In this document: positions 6,753-12,862 of the stretch, piece after piece
How positions within the stretch are numbered: the stretch's first letter is position 1
Layout: every line of letters starts with the position of its first letter
From: Clostridium sp. UBA4746
Lineage (GTDB): Bacteria > Bacillota > Clostridia > Clostridiales > Clostridiaceae
Direction: 5' to 3'
Length of the DNA: 12,862 nucleotides
Assembly: GCA_002403785.1 (NCBI GenBank)
Contig: DHIM01000358.1
Location: 28,967-41,828 of the forward strand
Program-made: the position numbers and the translations under genes
Notes under the pieces: model-generated
Seen by the model: the letters and a program-made list of their open reading frames with translations, nothing else
What the model was told of the DNA's origin: nothing
The model's database searches: none

Positions 6753-7625
6753 ATGTATAAAATTGTGGAGAAAAAAGCATTAGCACCTCAAATATTCTTA
6801 ATGAGTATTGAGGCGCCAAGAGTTGCTAAATCAGCAAAACCAGGTCAATTTATAATTATTAAAATGGATGATAAGGGCGAAAGATTACCTTTAACAATAA
6901 GTGACTTTGATGCTGAGAAAGGCACAGTCACTATAGTGGTACAAACTATAGGATGTTCAACAAAAGCAATGGAACATTATGAAGTTGGAGATTCATTTGA
7001 AGATTTCGTGGGACCACTTGGGCAAGCAACAGAATTAATGAGTGAAAGCATTGAAGATCTAAAAAAGAAGAAAATTGTGTTTGTAGCTGGTGGACTAGGA
7101 ACAGCTCCAGTTTATCCTCAGGTTAAATGGTTAAGTGAGCAAGGTATAAAGGCAGATGTAATTATAGGTGCAAAGTCTAAAGATCATATAATTATGGAAG
7201 ATGAAATGAAAAAGGTAGCAGGCAATGTATATCCATGTACTGATGATGGTTCTTATGGATATAATGGACTTGTTACAAACAAATTAAAAGAATTAGTTCA
7301 AGTTGATGGCAAGGGTTACGATTTAGTTGTTGCAATTGGACCAATGATAATGATGAAATTTGTTTGTAAGCTAACAGAAGAACTTAAAATAGCAACAATT
7401 GTTAGTATGAACCCTATAATGGTTGATGGAACAGGAATGTGTGGAGGTTGCAGACTTACAGTTGGCGGCGAGACTAAATTTGCATGCGTTGATGGACCAG
7501 AATTTGATGGCCATAAAGTTGATTTTGTAGAAGCGATGAGAAGACAAACAATGTACAAAACACAAGAAAGCGCTAAAACTGAAGGCATTAAACCTGGCTG
7601 CGGTTTAGAAGGGGGTACAAAATAA
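6753..7625 (+). CDS. nfnA: NADH-dependent reduced ferredoxin:NADP+ oxidoreductase, small subunit NfnA
   Basis: NfnA carries FAD and a [2Fe-2S] cluster and is the NAD(H)-handling subunit of the cytoplasmic NfnAB electron-bifurcating complex. The 290-residue protein has a ferredoxin-reductase-like FAD domain with RLPLTISD (44-51), a nucleotide pocket VAGGLGTAPVYPQV (111-124), and near the C-terminus the cluster motif: Asp225, Cys230, Cys233 and Cys245. Asp at the first ligand position, where the related PyrK subunit has Cys, is characteristic of Nfn small subunits. GGAGGT at 6741-6746 fixes the start. Its TAA overlaps the nfnB ATG by one base, which points to coupled translation and equal subunit amounts. 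Confidence 0.93.
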   Translation: MYKIVEKKALAPQIFLMSIEAPRVAKSAKPGQFIIIKMDDKGERLPLTISDFDAEKGTVTIVVQTIGCSTKAMEHYEVGDSFEDFVGPLGQATELMSESIEDLKKKKIVFVAGGLGTAPVYPQVKWLSEQGIKADVIIGAKSKDHIIMEDEMKKVAGNVYPCTDDGSYGYNGLVTNKLKELVQVDGKGYDLVVAIGPMIMMKFVCKLTEELKIATIVSMNPIMVDGTGMCGGCRLTVGGETKFACVDGPEFDGHKVDFVEAMRRQTMYKTQESAKTEGIKPGCGLEGGTK

Positions 7626-9007
7626 TGAGTATGAAACAGAGAGTCCCAATAGCAGAACAAGACCCAAAAGTAAGAGCAACCAATTTTGAAGAAGTATGTC
7701 TAGGATATACCGAGGAAGAAGCAGTTGAGGAAGCATCAAGATGTTTAAACTGTAAAAAACCAATGTGTGTCACTAAATGTCCAGTAGCAATAGATATTCC
7801 AGGATTTATTCAGAATGTTAAAAATAAAGAGTTTGTAGAAGCAGTTAAAGTAGTAGCAAAATACAGTGCATTACCAGCTGTCTGTGGAAGAGTTTGCCCA
7901 CAAGAGACTCAATGTGAAAGCAAATGTATATTAGGGATAAAAGGAGACGCTATAGCTATTGGTAAACTTGAAAGATTTGTTGGTGACTATTCAAGAGTGC
8001 ATAGTGTTGATATCTCAGAAACTAAACCTAAGAAAGGCATTAAGGTTGCAGTAATCGGAAGTGGTCCATCAGGACTTACTTGTGCAGGAGATTTAGCTAA
8101 AGAAGGATATGATGTAACTATTTTTGAAGCACTTCATGAAGCTGGTGGAGTTTTAGTATACGGAATCCCACAATTTAGATTACCTAAGGAAACAGTTGTT
8201 AAACATGAAGTTGAAAATGTTAAGAGCTTAGGAGTTAAATTAGAAACAAATGTAATTGTAGGCAGAACTGTAACAATAACTCAATTAATGGAAGATGAAA
8301 GTTTTAAAGCTGTATTTATTGGCTCAGGTGCAGGACTTCCAATGTTTATGGGTATACCAGGTGAAAATTTGAATGGTGTATTCTCAGCTAATGAATTCCT
8401 AACTAGAAACAATTTAATGAAAGCATATAAAGAAGGATATCAAACACCTATAAGAGTCGGTACTAAGGTTGCGGTTGTAGGTGGAGGAAACGTTGCTATG
8501 GACTCTGTGCGTACAGCAGTTAGATTAGGAGCAGAAGGTCACATAGTATACAGAAGATCACTAGAAGAACTTCCAGCAAGAGCTGAAGAAGTGCATCATG
8601 CAATTGAAGAAGGAGTTATAATGGATTTACTAGTAAATCCAGTAGAAATCCTTGGAGATGAAAAAGGAAATGTTATCGGTATGAAGTGTATAAAAATGGA
8701 ACTTGGTGAGCCGGATGCTTCAGGTAGACGTAGACCTATAGCGATTAAGGGTTCTGAGTTTACACTTGATGTAGACACAGTTATAATGTCTCTAGGAACA
8801 TCACCTAATCCATTAATTCCTTTAACAACAGAAGGTTTGAGTATTAATAAAAAGAAATGTATTATTGCAGAAGATGATACTGGTTTAACTTCTATAGATA
8901 AAGTATATGCTGGTGGAGATGCAGTTTCAGGAGCAGCTACAGTTATATTGGCTATGGAAGCAGGAAAGAAAGCTGCTAAAGCTATAAATGAAATGTTATC
9001 AAAATAA
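7625..9007 (+). CDS. nfnB: NADH-dependent reduced ferredoxin:NADP+ oxidoreductase, large subunit NfnB
   Basis: NfnB holds the bifurcating FAD, the NADP(H) site and two [4Fe-4S] clusters that accept electrons from ferredoxin. With NfnA it makes two NADPH from reduced ferredoxin and NADH. The 460-residue protein has the GltD-like layout: eight cysteines in two groups (40, 43, 48, 52 and 87, 91, 97, 101), an FAD Rossmann motif GSGPSG (145-150), an NADP-binding motif GGGNVAMD (286-293) followed by YRRS (309-312), and a C-terminal AGGDAVSGAATV flavin motif. A glutamate synthase small subunit would look similar, but the overlapping nfnA partner and the lack of gltB exclude it. AGAAGGGGG inside nfnA serves as binding site. 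A strong terminator follows at 9020-9057. Confidence 0.94.
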   Translation: MSMKQRVPIAEQDPKVRATNFEEVCLGYTEEEAVEEASRCLNCKKPMCVTKCPVAIDIPGFIQNVKNKEFVEAVKVVAKYSALPAVCGRVCPQETQCESKCILGIKGDAIAIGKLERFVGDYSRVHSVDISETKPKKGIKVAVIGSGPSGLTCAGDLAKEGYDVTIFEALHEAGGVLVYGIPQFRLPKETVVKHEVENVKSLGVKLETNVIVGRTVTITQLMEDESFKAVFIGSGAGLPMFMGIPGENLNGVFSANEFLTRNNLMKAYKEGYQTPIRVGTKVAVVGGGNVAMDSVRTAVRLGAEGHIVYRRSLEELPARAEEVHHAIEEGVIMDLLVNPVEILGDEKGNVIGMKCIKMELGEPDASGRRRPIAIKGSEFTLDVDTVIMSLGTSPNPLIPLTTEGLSINKKKCIIAEDDTGLTSIDKVYAGGDAVSGAATVILAMEAGKKAAKAINEMLSK

Positions 9008-9019
9008 TAATATTTAGTT

Positions 9020-9057
9020 AAAATACCTCCGTGAGCATTTGTTCATGGAGGTATTTT
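9020..9057 (+). terminator. Intrinsic terminator after nfnB
   Basis: A stem of 17 pairs joins 9020-9036 with 9041-9057 around the four-base loop ATTT. The core is AAAATACCTCC paired with GGAGGTATTTT, with two G-T pairs nearer the loop. The A run on the left and T run on the right make it a possible terminator on both strands. It closes the nfnAB transcript and isolates gap. Confidence 0.85.
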
Positions 9058-9075
9058 AATACGAACATTCGTATT
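9058..9075 (+). repeat. Inverted repeat directly after the nfnB terminator
   Basis: AATACGAA (9058-9065) and TTCGTATT (9068-9075) form an 18-base near-palindrome with a two-base centre, followed by more T. It could be a second small terminator hairpin with a four-base loop or a binding site. It lies about 85 bases before the gap -35 box. No regulator can be assigned. Confidence 0.35.
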
Positions 9076-9143
9076 TTTGAAGAAGCAAAGGAAAAACGAG
9101 TATTAAGTAGCAAACTGGATATATAATTACAAATTTAGAATAA

Positions 9144-9157
9144 TGTAAACGTATGCA
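9144..9157 (+). promoter_or_regulatory. cre-like site upstream of the gap promoter
   Basis: TGTAAACGTATGCA matches the CcpA consensus TGWAANCGNTNWCA at 12 of 14 positions (counting N as a match). It ends three bases before the -35 box. Its first part, AATGTAAACG (9142-9151), recurs exactly at 9205-9214, 63 bases away, about six helical turns. CcpA binding is an inference. Confidence 0.45.
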
Positions 9158-9160
9158 TCT

Positions 9161-9189
9161 TTGACAAAAGTATATTACATTGGTATAAA
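9161..9189 (+). promoter_or_regulatory. Sigma-A promoter of gap
   Basis: A consensus -35 box TTGACA (9161-9166) and a -10 box TATAAA (9184-9189) are separated by 17 bases. Transcription should start near 9197, giving a leader of about 130 bases to the chosen ATG. The rest of the leader is A/T-rich and I saw no riboswitch or strong hairpin in it. Confidence 0.8.
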
Positions 9190-9206
9190 TAGTATAGTGC
9201 ATTGAA

Positions 9207-9220
9207 TGTAAACGATTAAA
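9207..9220 (+). promoter_or_regulatory. cre-like site just downstream of the gap transcription start
   Basis: TGTAAACGATTAAA matches the CcpA consensus TGWAANCGNTNWCA at 13 of 14 positions, missing only the C near the end. It lies about ten bases after the predicted transcript start, where a bound repressor would hinder early elongation. It pairs with the copy at 9144-9157 to bracket the promoter. Confidence 0.5.
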
Positions 9221-9327
9221 TATTTGGAAGGGAACTGTAAATGCTGTAATTATATGTAAAGTTAAGATTATACAGTAAGTAGTATGACACAATACATAAC
9301 AAAAAAATGTATATTGGAGGATCTAGT

Positions 9328-10368
9328 ATGTGTATAAAAGTAGCTATAAATGGGTTTGGTAGAATAGGAAGAGTTGTATTAAGAATTGCACAAGATAATT
9401 TATATGAAGGCGCAGAAGTAGTAGCTATAAATGCAAGGGCAGATGTAAAAACCCTTGCACACCTTTTCACCTTTGATTCTTGTTATGGAACATTTAGAGG
9501 TGAAGTAGAAACAAAAGGTAACTCATTAATAATAAATGGTAAAGAGATTAAAGTATTTAATGAAAAAGAGCCTAAGGATTTGCCTTGGAAGGAACTTGGC
9601 GTGGATGTTGTTATTGAATCAACAGGTTTATATAAAAAAAGGGAACAGGCTATGCAGCATATTAAAGCAGGAGCTAAAAAAGTAGTAATTACCTCACCAG
9701 CAGAGAATGAGGATATAACAATTGTTATGGGAGTAAATGATGAAAAATATAATCATCAAAAACATCATATTATTTCAAATGCTTCTTGTACTACTAATTG
9801 TCTTGCACCTTTTACTAAAGTATTAGATGAACAATTTGGTATAGTAAAAGGAAGTATGACAACAATACACTCCTATACTAATGATCAAAAAATATTAGAT
9901 AAAACCCATAAAGATTTAAGGCGGGCTAGAGCGGCAGGGGAATCAATAATTCCTACAAGCACTGGAGCTGCAAAAGCTCTTGCAAAGGTAATTCCGAATC
10001 TTGAAGGCAAAATTAACGGTTCAGCTTTAAGGGTACCTACAGCAGCAGTGTCTATAACGGAGCTTGTATGTGAGATCGCAAGAGAAGTAACTGTAGAGGA
10101 TGTAAATAATGCGTTCAAGTTTGCTGCGCAACATGAGCTTAAGGGTATATTAGGCTACTCAGAAAAACCATTAGTTTCTATTGATTATAAGGGTGATGAT
10201 AGATCATCTATAGTTGATGGACTTTCAACCATGGTTGTAGGTAAAAATGTTATAAAGGTATTAGCATGGTATGATAATGAATGGGGATATTCATCTAGAA
10301 CAGTAGATTTAGTAAATCTTGTAGCTATAAAAATGATTAATGAAATTAATATGAAAATGGTAATGTAG
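9328..10368 (+). CDS. gap: Glyceraldehyde-3-phosphate dehydrogenase, probably NADP-preferring (GapB-like)
   Basis: A phosphorylating GAPDH that interconverts glyceraldehyde-3-phosphate and 1,3-bisphosphoglycerate. I start it at 9328, not at the in-frame ATG 9307, because TTGGAGG (9314-9320) lies seven bases before 9328 and the product then opens with CIKVAINGFGRIGR. The 346-residue protein has the NAD-fold motif GFGRIG, active-site SNASCTTNCLAP with Cys154, and His181. At the positions that give NAD specificity in Geobacillus GAPDH (Asp32, Leu187, Pro188) it has Ala36 (in INARAD), Lys192 and Thr193 (in LDKTHKDLRR), as in NADP-using gluconeogenic GapB types. The C-terminus is about ten residues longer than usual, ending in a Met- and Ile-rich tail. 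It is probably a single-gene unit. Confidence 0.93.
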   Translation: MCIKVAINGFGRIGRVVLRIAQDNLYEGAEVVAINARADVKTLAHLFTFDSCYGTFRGEVETKGNSLIINGKEIKVFNEKEPKDLPWKELGVDVVIESTGLYKKREQAMQHIKAGAKKVVITSPAENEDITIVMGVNDEKYNHQKHHIISNASCTTNCLAPFTKVLDEQFGIVKGSMTTIHSYTNDQKILDKTHKDLRRARAAGESIIPTSTGAAKALAKVIPNLEGKINGSALRVPTAAVSITELVCEIAREVTVEDVNNAFKFAAQHELKGILGYSEKPLVSIDYKGDDRSSIVDGLSTMVVGKNVIKVLAWYDNEWGYSSRTVDLVNLVAIKMINEINMKMVM

Positions 10369-10369
10369 A

Positions 10370-10443
10370 TACGAATAATTATTACCTGAATTTAAAAATG
10401 ATTCGTAAATCTATTTTGACTAAAAATAGATAAGAAAATTAGG
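10370..10443 (+). repeat. Stem-loops directly after gap
   Basis: Two small inverted repeats follow the gap stop. TACGAAT (10370-10376) pairs with ATTCGTA (10401-10407), and ATCTATTTT (10409-10417) pairs with AAAATAGAT (10423-10431) around a five-base loop. The second is followed by A-rich sequence, not a T run, so neither is a clear terminator on this strand. The true terminator is further down at 10468-10540. Confidence 0.4.
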
Positions 10444-10467
10444 TACGTTTCATAATTTATGAGCGAG

Positions 10468-10540
10468 AAACGGGGATGGTAAACAATTATTGACCAAGTT
10501 AGTGGTTAATAATTCTGAGCTGTCTCCGTTTGTTTTTTTT
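10468..10540 (+). terminator. Nested-hairpin terminator after gap
   Basis: An outer stem AAACGGGGA (10468-10476) with TCTCCGTTT (10523-10531) encloses an inner 12-pair stem AATTATTGACCA (10485-10496) with TGGTTAATAATT (10503-10514), one G-T pair and a six-base loop. The outer stem is followed by G and eight T (10533-10540). The T run makes termination likely. The unusually large, structured interior differs from a plain hairpin and leaves room for an attenuator reading. Confidence 0.7.
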
Positions 10541-10605
10541 GAAGTTATAGTATTACTAATAAGGTGCTATAAAATTTAAAGATGAATCCTAAATATATAA
10601 AAAAC

Positions 10606-10635
10606 TTGTTAGGCATCTAGATATTTTGATATAAT
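10606..10635 (+). promoter_or_regulatory. Promoter of the C_GCAxxG_C_C gene operon
   Basis: TATAAT at 10630-10635 is preceded by TG one base upstream (extended -10, TGATATAAT), with TTGTTA at 10606-10611 as -35 box and an 18-base spacer. Transcription should start near 10642, just before the binding site AGGAGGG at 10649-10655. Confidence 0.72.
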
Positions 10636-10661
10636 AAAATTAAATGCAAGGAGGGATATAT

Positions 10662-11075
10662 ATGTTAATGGATGAAATCAATAAATATTATACAAAGGAA
10701 TACGATCTTAACTGTGCTGAGGTACTGATTTATGCTGCTAATGATGAATATAATATGAATTTAAAAAGTGAAGCCCTTAAAACTATGTCATCCTTTGGTG
10801 GTGGAATGAATATAGAAAGCGTATGTGGAGCAATAACAGGATCGCTTGCAGTTATAGGTATATTATTTACAAAAGAAAAAGCACATGAAGGTAGTAGAGT
10901 TAAAAATTTAAGTCAGGAACTCTTTCAAAAATTTGATGCAAAGTTAGCTGCGATTGATTGTGCGAAGCTTAAAGCTAAATATAAAAAAGAAGATATTGGG
11001 TGTAGGGTGATGATTGAAACTGCAGCCGAGGTATTAGATGAAATTGTATCGCGTGAATTACAAGTTAATAATTGA
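10662..11075 (+). CDS. C_GCAxxG_C_C family small protein, putative redox-active
   Basis: A 137-residue soluble protein of the family named for its cysteine pattern. Function is not established; a redox or metal-related role is suspected from the cysteines. I see Cys18 in DLNCAEVL, Cys55 in SVCGAITGSLAVIG after a glycine-rich FGGGMN, Cys100 in IDCAKLK and Cys114 in IGCRVMIETAAEVLDEI. The middle segment (about 52-70) is hydrophobic but looks like a buried helix rather than a clear membrane span. An in-frame ATG at 10644 lies before the binding site, so I use 10662, six bases after AGGAGGG; the ATG at 10668 is a weaker alternative. It is first in a probable operon, 20 bases before the glycosylase gene. 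Confidence 0.85.
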   Translation: MLMDEINKYYTKEYDLNCAEVLIYAANDEYNMNLKSEALKTMSSFGGGMNIESVCGAITGSLAVIGILFTKEKAHEGSRVKNLSQELFQKFDAKLAAIDCAKLKAKYKKEDIGCRVMIETAAEVLDEIVSRELQVNN

Positions 11076-11095
11076 ACTTATGGAGAGGAAAAATT

Positions 11096-11977
11096 ATGGA
11101 TTACAAAAGTATTGAATCATTTAACGAAGGTATCATTATAAAAGGTGTAGATAACTTTGAATTAGATCATATTTTCGAATGCGGGCAATGTTTTAGATGG
11201 AATAAACAATCTAATGGTAATTACATAGGAGTGGTATACGGCAGGGTAATAGAGGTAGAGAAGAAGGACACTGACGTAAAAATATATAATGTAAATGAGA
11301 AAGAATTTAATGATCTTTGGTGCGATTATTTCGACCTTAAAAGAGATTATACAGTTATTAAAGAGGAATTTCAGAAGGATCCTCTTCTTAAAAAAGCTGT
11401 TAATTTTGGGCATGGCATTAGATTATTGCAGCAAGAACCTTTTGAACTTACCATATCATTTATAATTTCTTCAAACAATAGAATCCCAATGATAAAAAGA
11501 GCTATAAACAATCTAAGTAAAAAGTGGGGTAAAGCAATAGAATATAAAGGCGAAATGTATTATACGTTTCCAACAGCTTCTAATTTAGAGAAAGCGTCTT
11601 TAGAAGAAATTCAAAGTTGTGGGTTAGGGTTTAGAGCAAGATATGTAAAAGATTCAGCGAATAGGATATATAGTGGTGATGTGGATTTGGAATTTATTAA
11701 AGCTCAAGATGATGATATCTGCCATGAAGAATTAAAAAAGCTTAATGGTATTGGTCCAAAGGTTTCAGATTGTATTATGTTATTTTCTATGCAAAAATAT
11801 TCTGCGTTTCCAGTGGATGTATGGGTTAAAAGGGCAATGCAATTTTTTTACTTAGCGCCAGATGTGTCATTGCCTAAAATAAGGGCTTTTGCTAGAGATA
11901 AATTTGAAATCTTAGCAGGATTTGCGCAACAGTATTTATTTTATTATGCAAGAGAAAATAATATTAAAATAGAATAA
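11096..11977 (+). CDS. ogg: 8-oxoguanine DNA glycosylase/AP lyase (Ogg1 type)
   Basis: The enzyme removes oxidised guanine from DNA and nicks the abasic site. The 293-residue protein has the OGG N-terminal domain with GQCFRWNKQSNG (30-41) and a helix-hairpin-helix GPD domain. In LNGIGPKVSDCI (216-227) Lys222 is the Schiff-base lysine, and Asp241 in FPVDVWVKRAM is the catalytic aspartate; their 19-residue spacing equals that of human OGG1 Lys249 and Asp268. A TTG at 11072 is in frame and overlaps the upstream stop, but GGAGAGG at 11082-11088 points to the ATG at 11096. It is the OGG1-like form found in clostridia, not MutM. It likely shares a transcript with the cysteine protein upstream. Confidence 0.9.
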   Translation: MDYKSIESFNEGIIIKGVDNFELDHIFECGQCFRWNKQSNGNYIGVVYGRVIEVEKKDTDVKIYNVNEKEFNDLWCDYFDLKRDYTVIKEEFQKDPLLKKAVNFGHGIRLLQQEPFELTISFIISSNNRIPMIKRAINNLSKKWGKAIEYKGEMYYTFPTASNLEKASLEEIQSCGLGFRARYVKDSANRIYSGDVDLEFIKAQDDDICHEELKKLNGIGPKVSDCIMLFSMQKYSAFPVDVWVKRAMQFFYLAPDVSLPKIRAFARDKFEILAGFAQQYLFYYARENNIKIE

Positions 11978-12048
11978 ATTAATAAAAATCAAGCAAAATA
12001 AGTATTAATGACTATTGAATAATAGAAGAATGAAGAGGATGGAAAACT

Positions 12049-12762
12049 ATGAAAAGAATATTGGATTATATAGGGATGAAGGTATCAAAACATAAACAAC
12101 ATATAGTACTATTAGCAGTTTTGTTATTTTTCATATACATTGGATATGAATATTATTTTAGGTATTCTTATATACTGAAAAATCCAAATATATTAAAAGA
12201 CGTTGTTCTTTCTTATGGTAATTTTAGTGTTTTAGTTTTCGTTCTTATGCAGGTTTTACAGGTAGTTGTTTTTTTTATCCCAGGTGAATTTATACAAGTT
12301 GCTGGAGGATATATTTTTGGTGCATTTCTAGGGGGAATAATATCTTTAGTGGGTATTACCTTAGGAAGTATAATGGTTTATTTTATTTGTAACAATTATG
12401 GCAAACCTTTTGTAGATAAATTAATCTTAAAAAAGGAGGTAAAATTCTTTAAAAAAATATTAGAAGCAGGAAGTAAAAAGATTGTTATATTCATGTTTTA
12501 TTTAATTCCAGGAATACCTAAAGATGCATTAACATACATTTGTGGAGTGTCTAATATTTCTTTTAAAAGTTTCTTCATATATTCAACTATAGGTAGAATT
12601 CCAGGTATTTTTATTTCGTCTTACTTTGGTGAGAAAATATACACTAAAGATTTAACAAGTTTAATTACTATAGGAGTAACAATGAGTATTCTATTTGTAT
12701 TAGGAATTTTTAAGGGTAATATTATAATCAAGAATATGACTCTAAAGAAAAAGATTTATTAA
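12049..12762 (+). CDS. TVP38/TMEM64 (VTT domain) family membrane protein
   Basis: A 237-residue integral membrane protein of the VTT/DedA-related superfamily; members are thought to act in lipid or ion handling at the membrane, and the substrate is unknown. The short basic N-terminus (KVSKHKQH) is followed by a membrane span at about 18-36, then spans near 58-77, 80-112, 143-165 and 200-220. The family hallmarks are visible: FFIPGEFIQVAGGYIFGAFLG with the re-entrant-loop Pro-Gly, and the later FYLIPGIPKDALTYICG segment followed by GRIPGIFISSYFG. The binding site is AGAGGATGG near 12034-12042. The 71-base gap after ogg contains no terminator, so it may be the third gene of the same operon. Confidence 0.88.
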   Translation: MKRILDYIGMKVSKHKQHIVLLAVLLFFIYIGYEYYFRYSYILKNPNILKDVVLSYGNFSVLVFVLMQVLQVVVFFIPGEFIQVAGGYIFGAFLGGIISLVGITLGSIMVYFICNNYGKPFVDKLILKKEVKFFKKILEAGSKKIVIFMFYLIPGIPKDALTYICGVSNISFKSFFIYSTIGRIPGIFISSYFGEKIYTKDLTSLITIGVTMSILFVLGIFKGNIIIKNMTLKKKIY

Positions 12763-12808
12763 AAATTAGTAAAATAAATCGTCTTAAATAGATAGATAAA
12801 GAATGTAC

Positions 12809-12862
12809 CTTTTTATAAAGCATTATAAAGAGTATAACTTTTTATAAAGCATTATAAAGAGT
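12809..12862 (+). repeat. Tandem repeat, 25-base unit every 29 bases, running off the window
   Basis: A 25-base sequence at 12809-12833 is repeated exactly at 12838-12862, with the four-base spacer ATAA. Each unit begins CTTTTTATAAAG and holds two TTATAAAG words ten bases apart. The window ends at the last base of the second copy, so the total number of copies is unknown. The spacer is far too short for a CRISPR array. The preceding bases 12763-12808 are A/T-rich and I see nothing in them, including no terminator. Confidence 0.75.

Noticed and set aside
7316..7660. Minus-strand open frame of 114 codons opposite nfnA
   Set aside because: It lies opposite the conserved cluster-binding region of nfnA and the start of nfnB, has no binding site and resembles no known protein. 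It is a shadow frame.
7625..9007. NfnB considered as glutamate synthase small subunit (GltD)
   Set aside because: The two share architecture, but no large glutamate synthase subunit is present and the one-base overlap with nfnA identifies the Nfn complex.
9061..9072. ACGAACATTCGT considered as a LexA/SOS box
   Set aside because: Clostridial and Bacillus LexA boxes need GAAC and GTTC arms separated by four bases. Here the GAA and TTC arms are only two bases apart, and no SOS gene follows.
9056..9470. Minus-strand open frames across the gap promoter region
   Set aside because: They run through a terminator, a promoter and the start of gap, have low-complexity hydrophobic translations and lack binding sites.
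12809..12862. Repeat pair considered as a CRISPR array
   Set aside because: The interval between copies is only four bases, there are no spacers and no cas genes nearby.

Overview
This AT-rich window carries clostridial codon use, strong AGGAGG-type ribosome binding sites and the standard butyrate gene block of a saccharolytic or ethanol-using Clostridium. The order rex, crt, bcd, etfB, etfA, hbd, followed by nfnA and nfnB, is most like the Clostridium kluyveri group, where from memory nfnAB also sits beside the bcd-etf-hbd genes. I cannot name the species from sequence alone. No mobile element, phage, tRNA, rRNA or CRISPR array is visible.

Layout. 1-297 is the 3' end of rex, the NADH-sensing repressor. 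298-487 holds a consensus sigma-A promoter (TTGAAA-17-TATAAT) and, downstream of it, a near-perfect Rex operator at 432-449. 488-4303 is crt-bcd-etfB-etfA, tightly packed. A 153-base gap with three successive hairpins separates etfA from hbd (4457-5302), which ends at a good intrinsic terminator. 5441-6607 is an iron-type alcohol dehydrogenase preceded by an unusual block of four adjoining octamers. 6753-9007 is nfnA-nfnB, overlapping by one base, closed by a long hairpin terminator. 9328-10368 is a glyceraldehyde-3-phosphate dehydrogenase with its own promoter flanked by two copies of a cre-like sequence. 10662-12762 is a probable three-gene operon: a four-cysteine small protein, an Ogg-type 8-oxoguanine glycosylase and a VTT/TVP38 membrane protein. 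The last 54 bases start a tandem repeat that runs off the window.

How it works together. Crt, Hbd and the bifurcating Bcd-EtfAB complex turn acetoacetyl-CoA into butyryl-CoA; Bcd-EtfAB also yields reduced ferredoxin from NADH. NfnAB uses reduced ferredoxin plus NADH to make NADPH. Reading the nucleotide-binding motifs, Hbd (Gly-Arg where NADH enzymes have Asp), the alcohol dehydrogenase (Gly where FucO has Asp39) and the GAPDH (Ala, Lys and Thr at the positions that set NAD preference) all look NADP(H)-type. The window therefore reads as a redox island converting NADH and ferredoxin into NADPH and spending it nearby, with Rex (NADH/NAD) controlling the front end and probably a CcpA-like control on gap. 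The individual families are well known; the cofactor reading, the octamer block and the leader structures are the parts worth testing. I did not find a clearly novel system.
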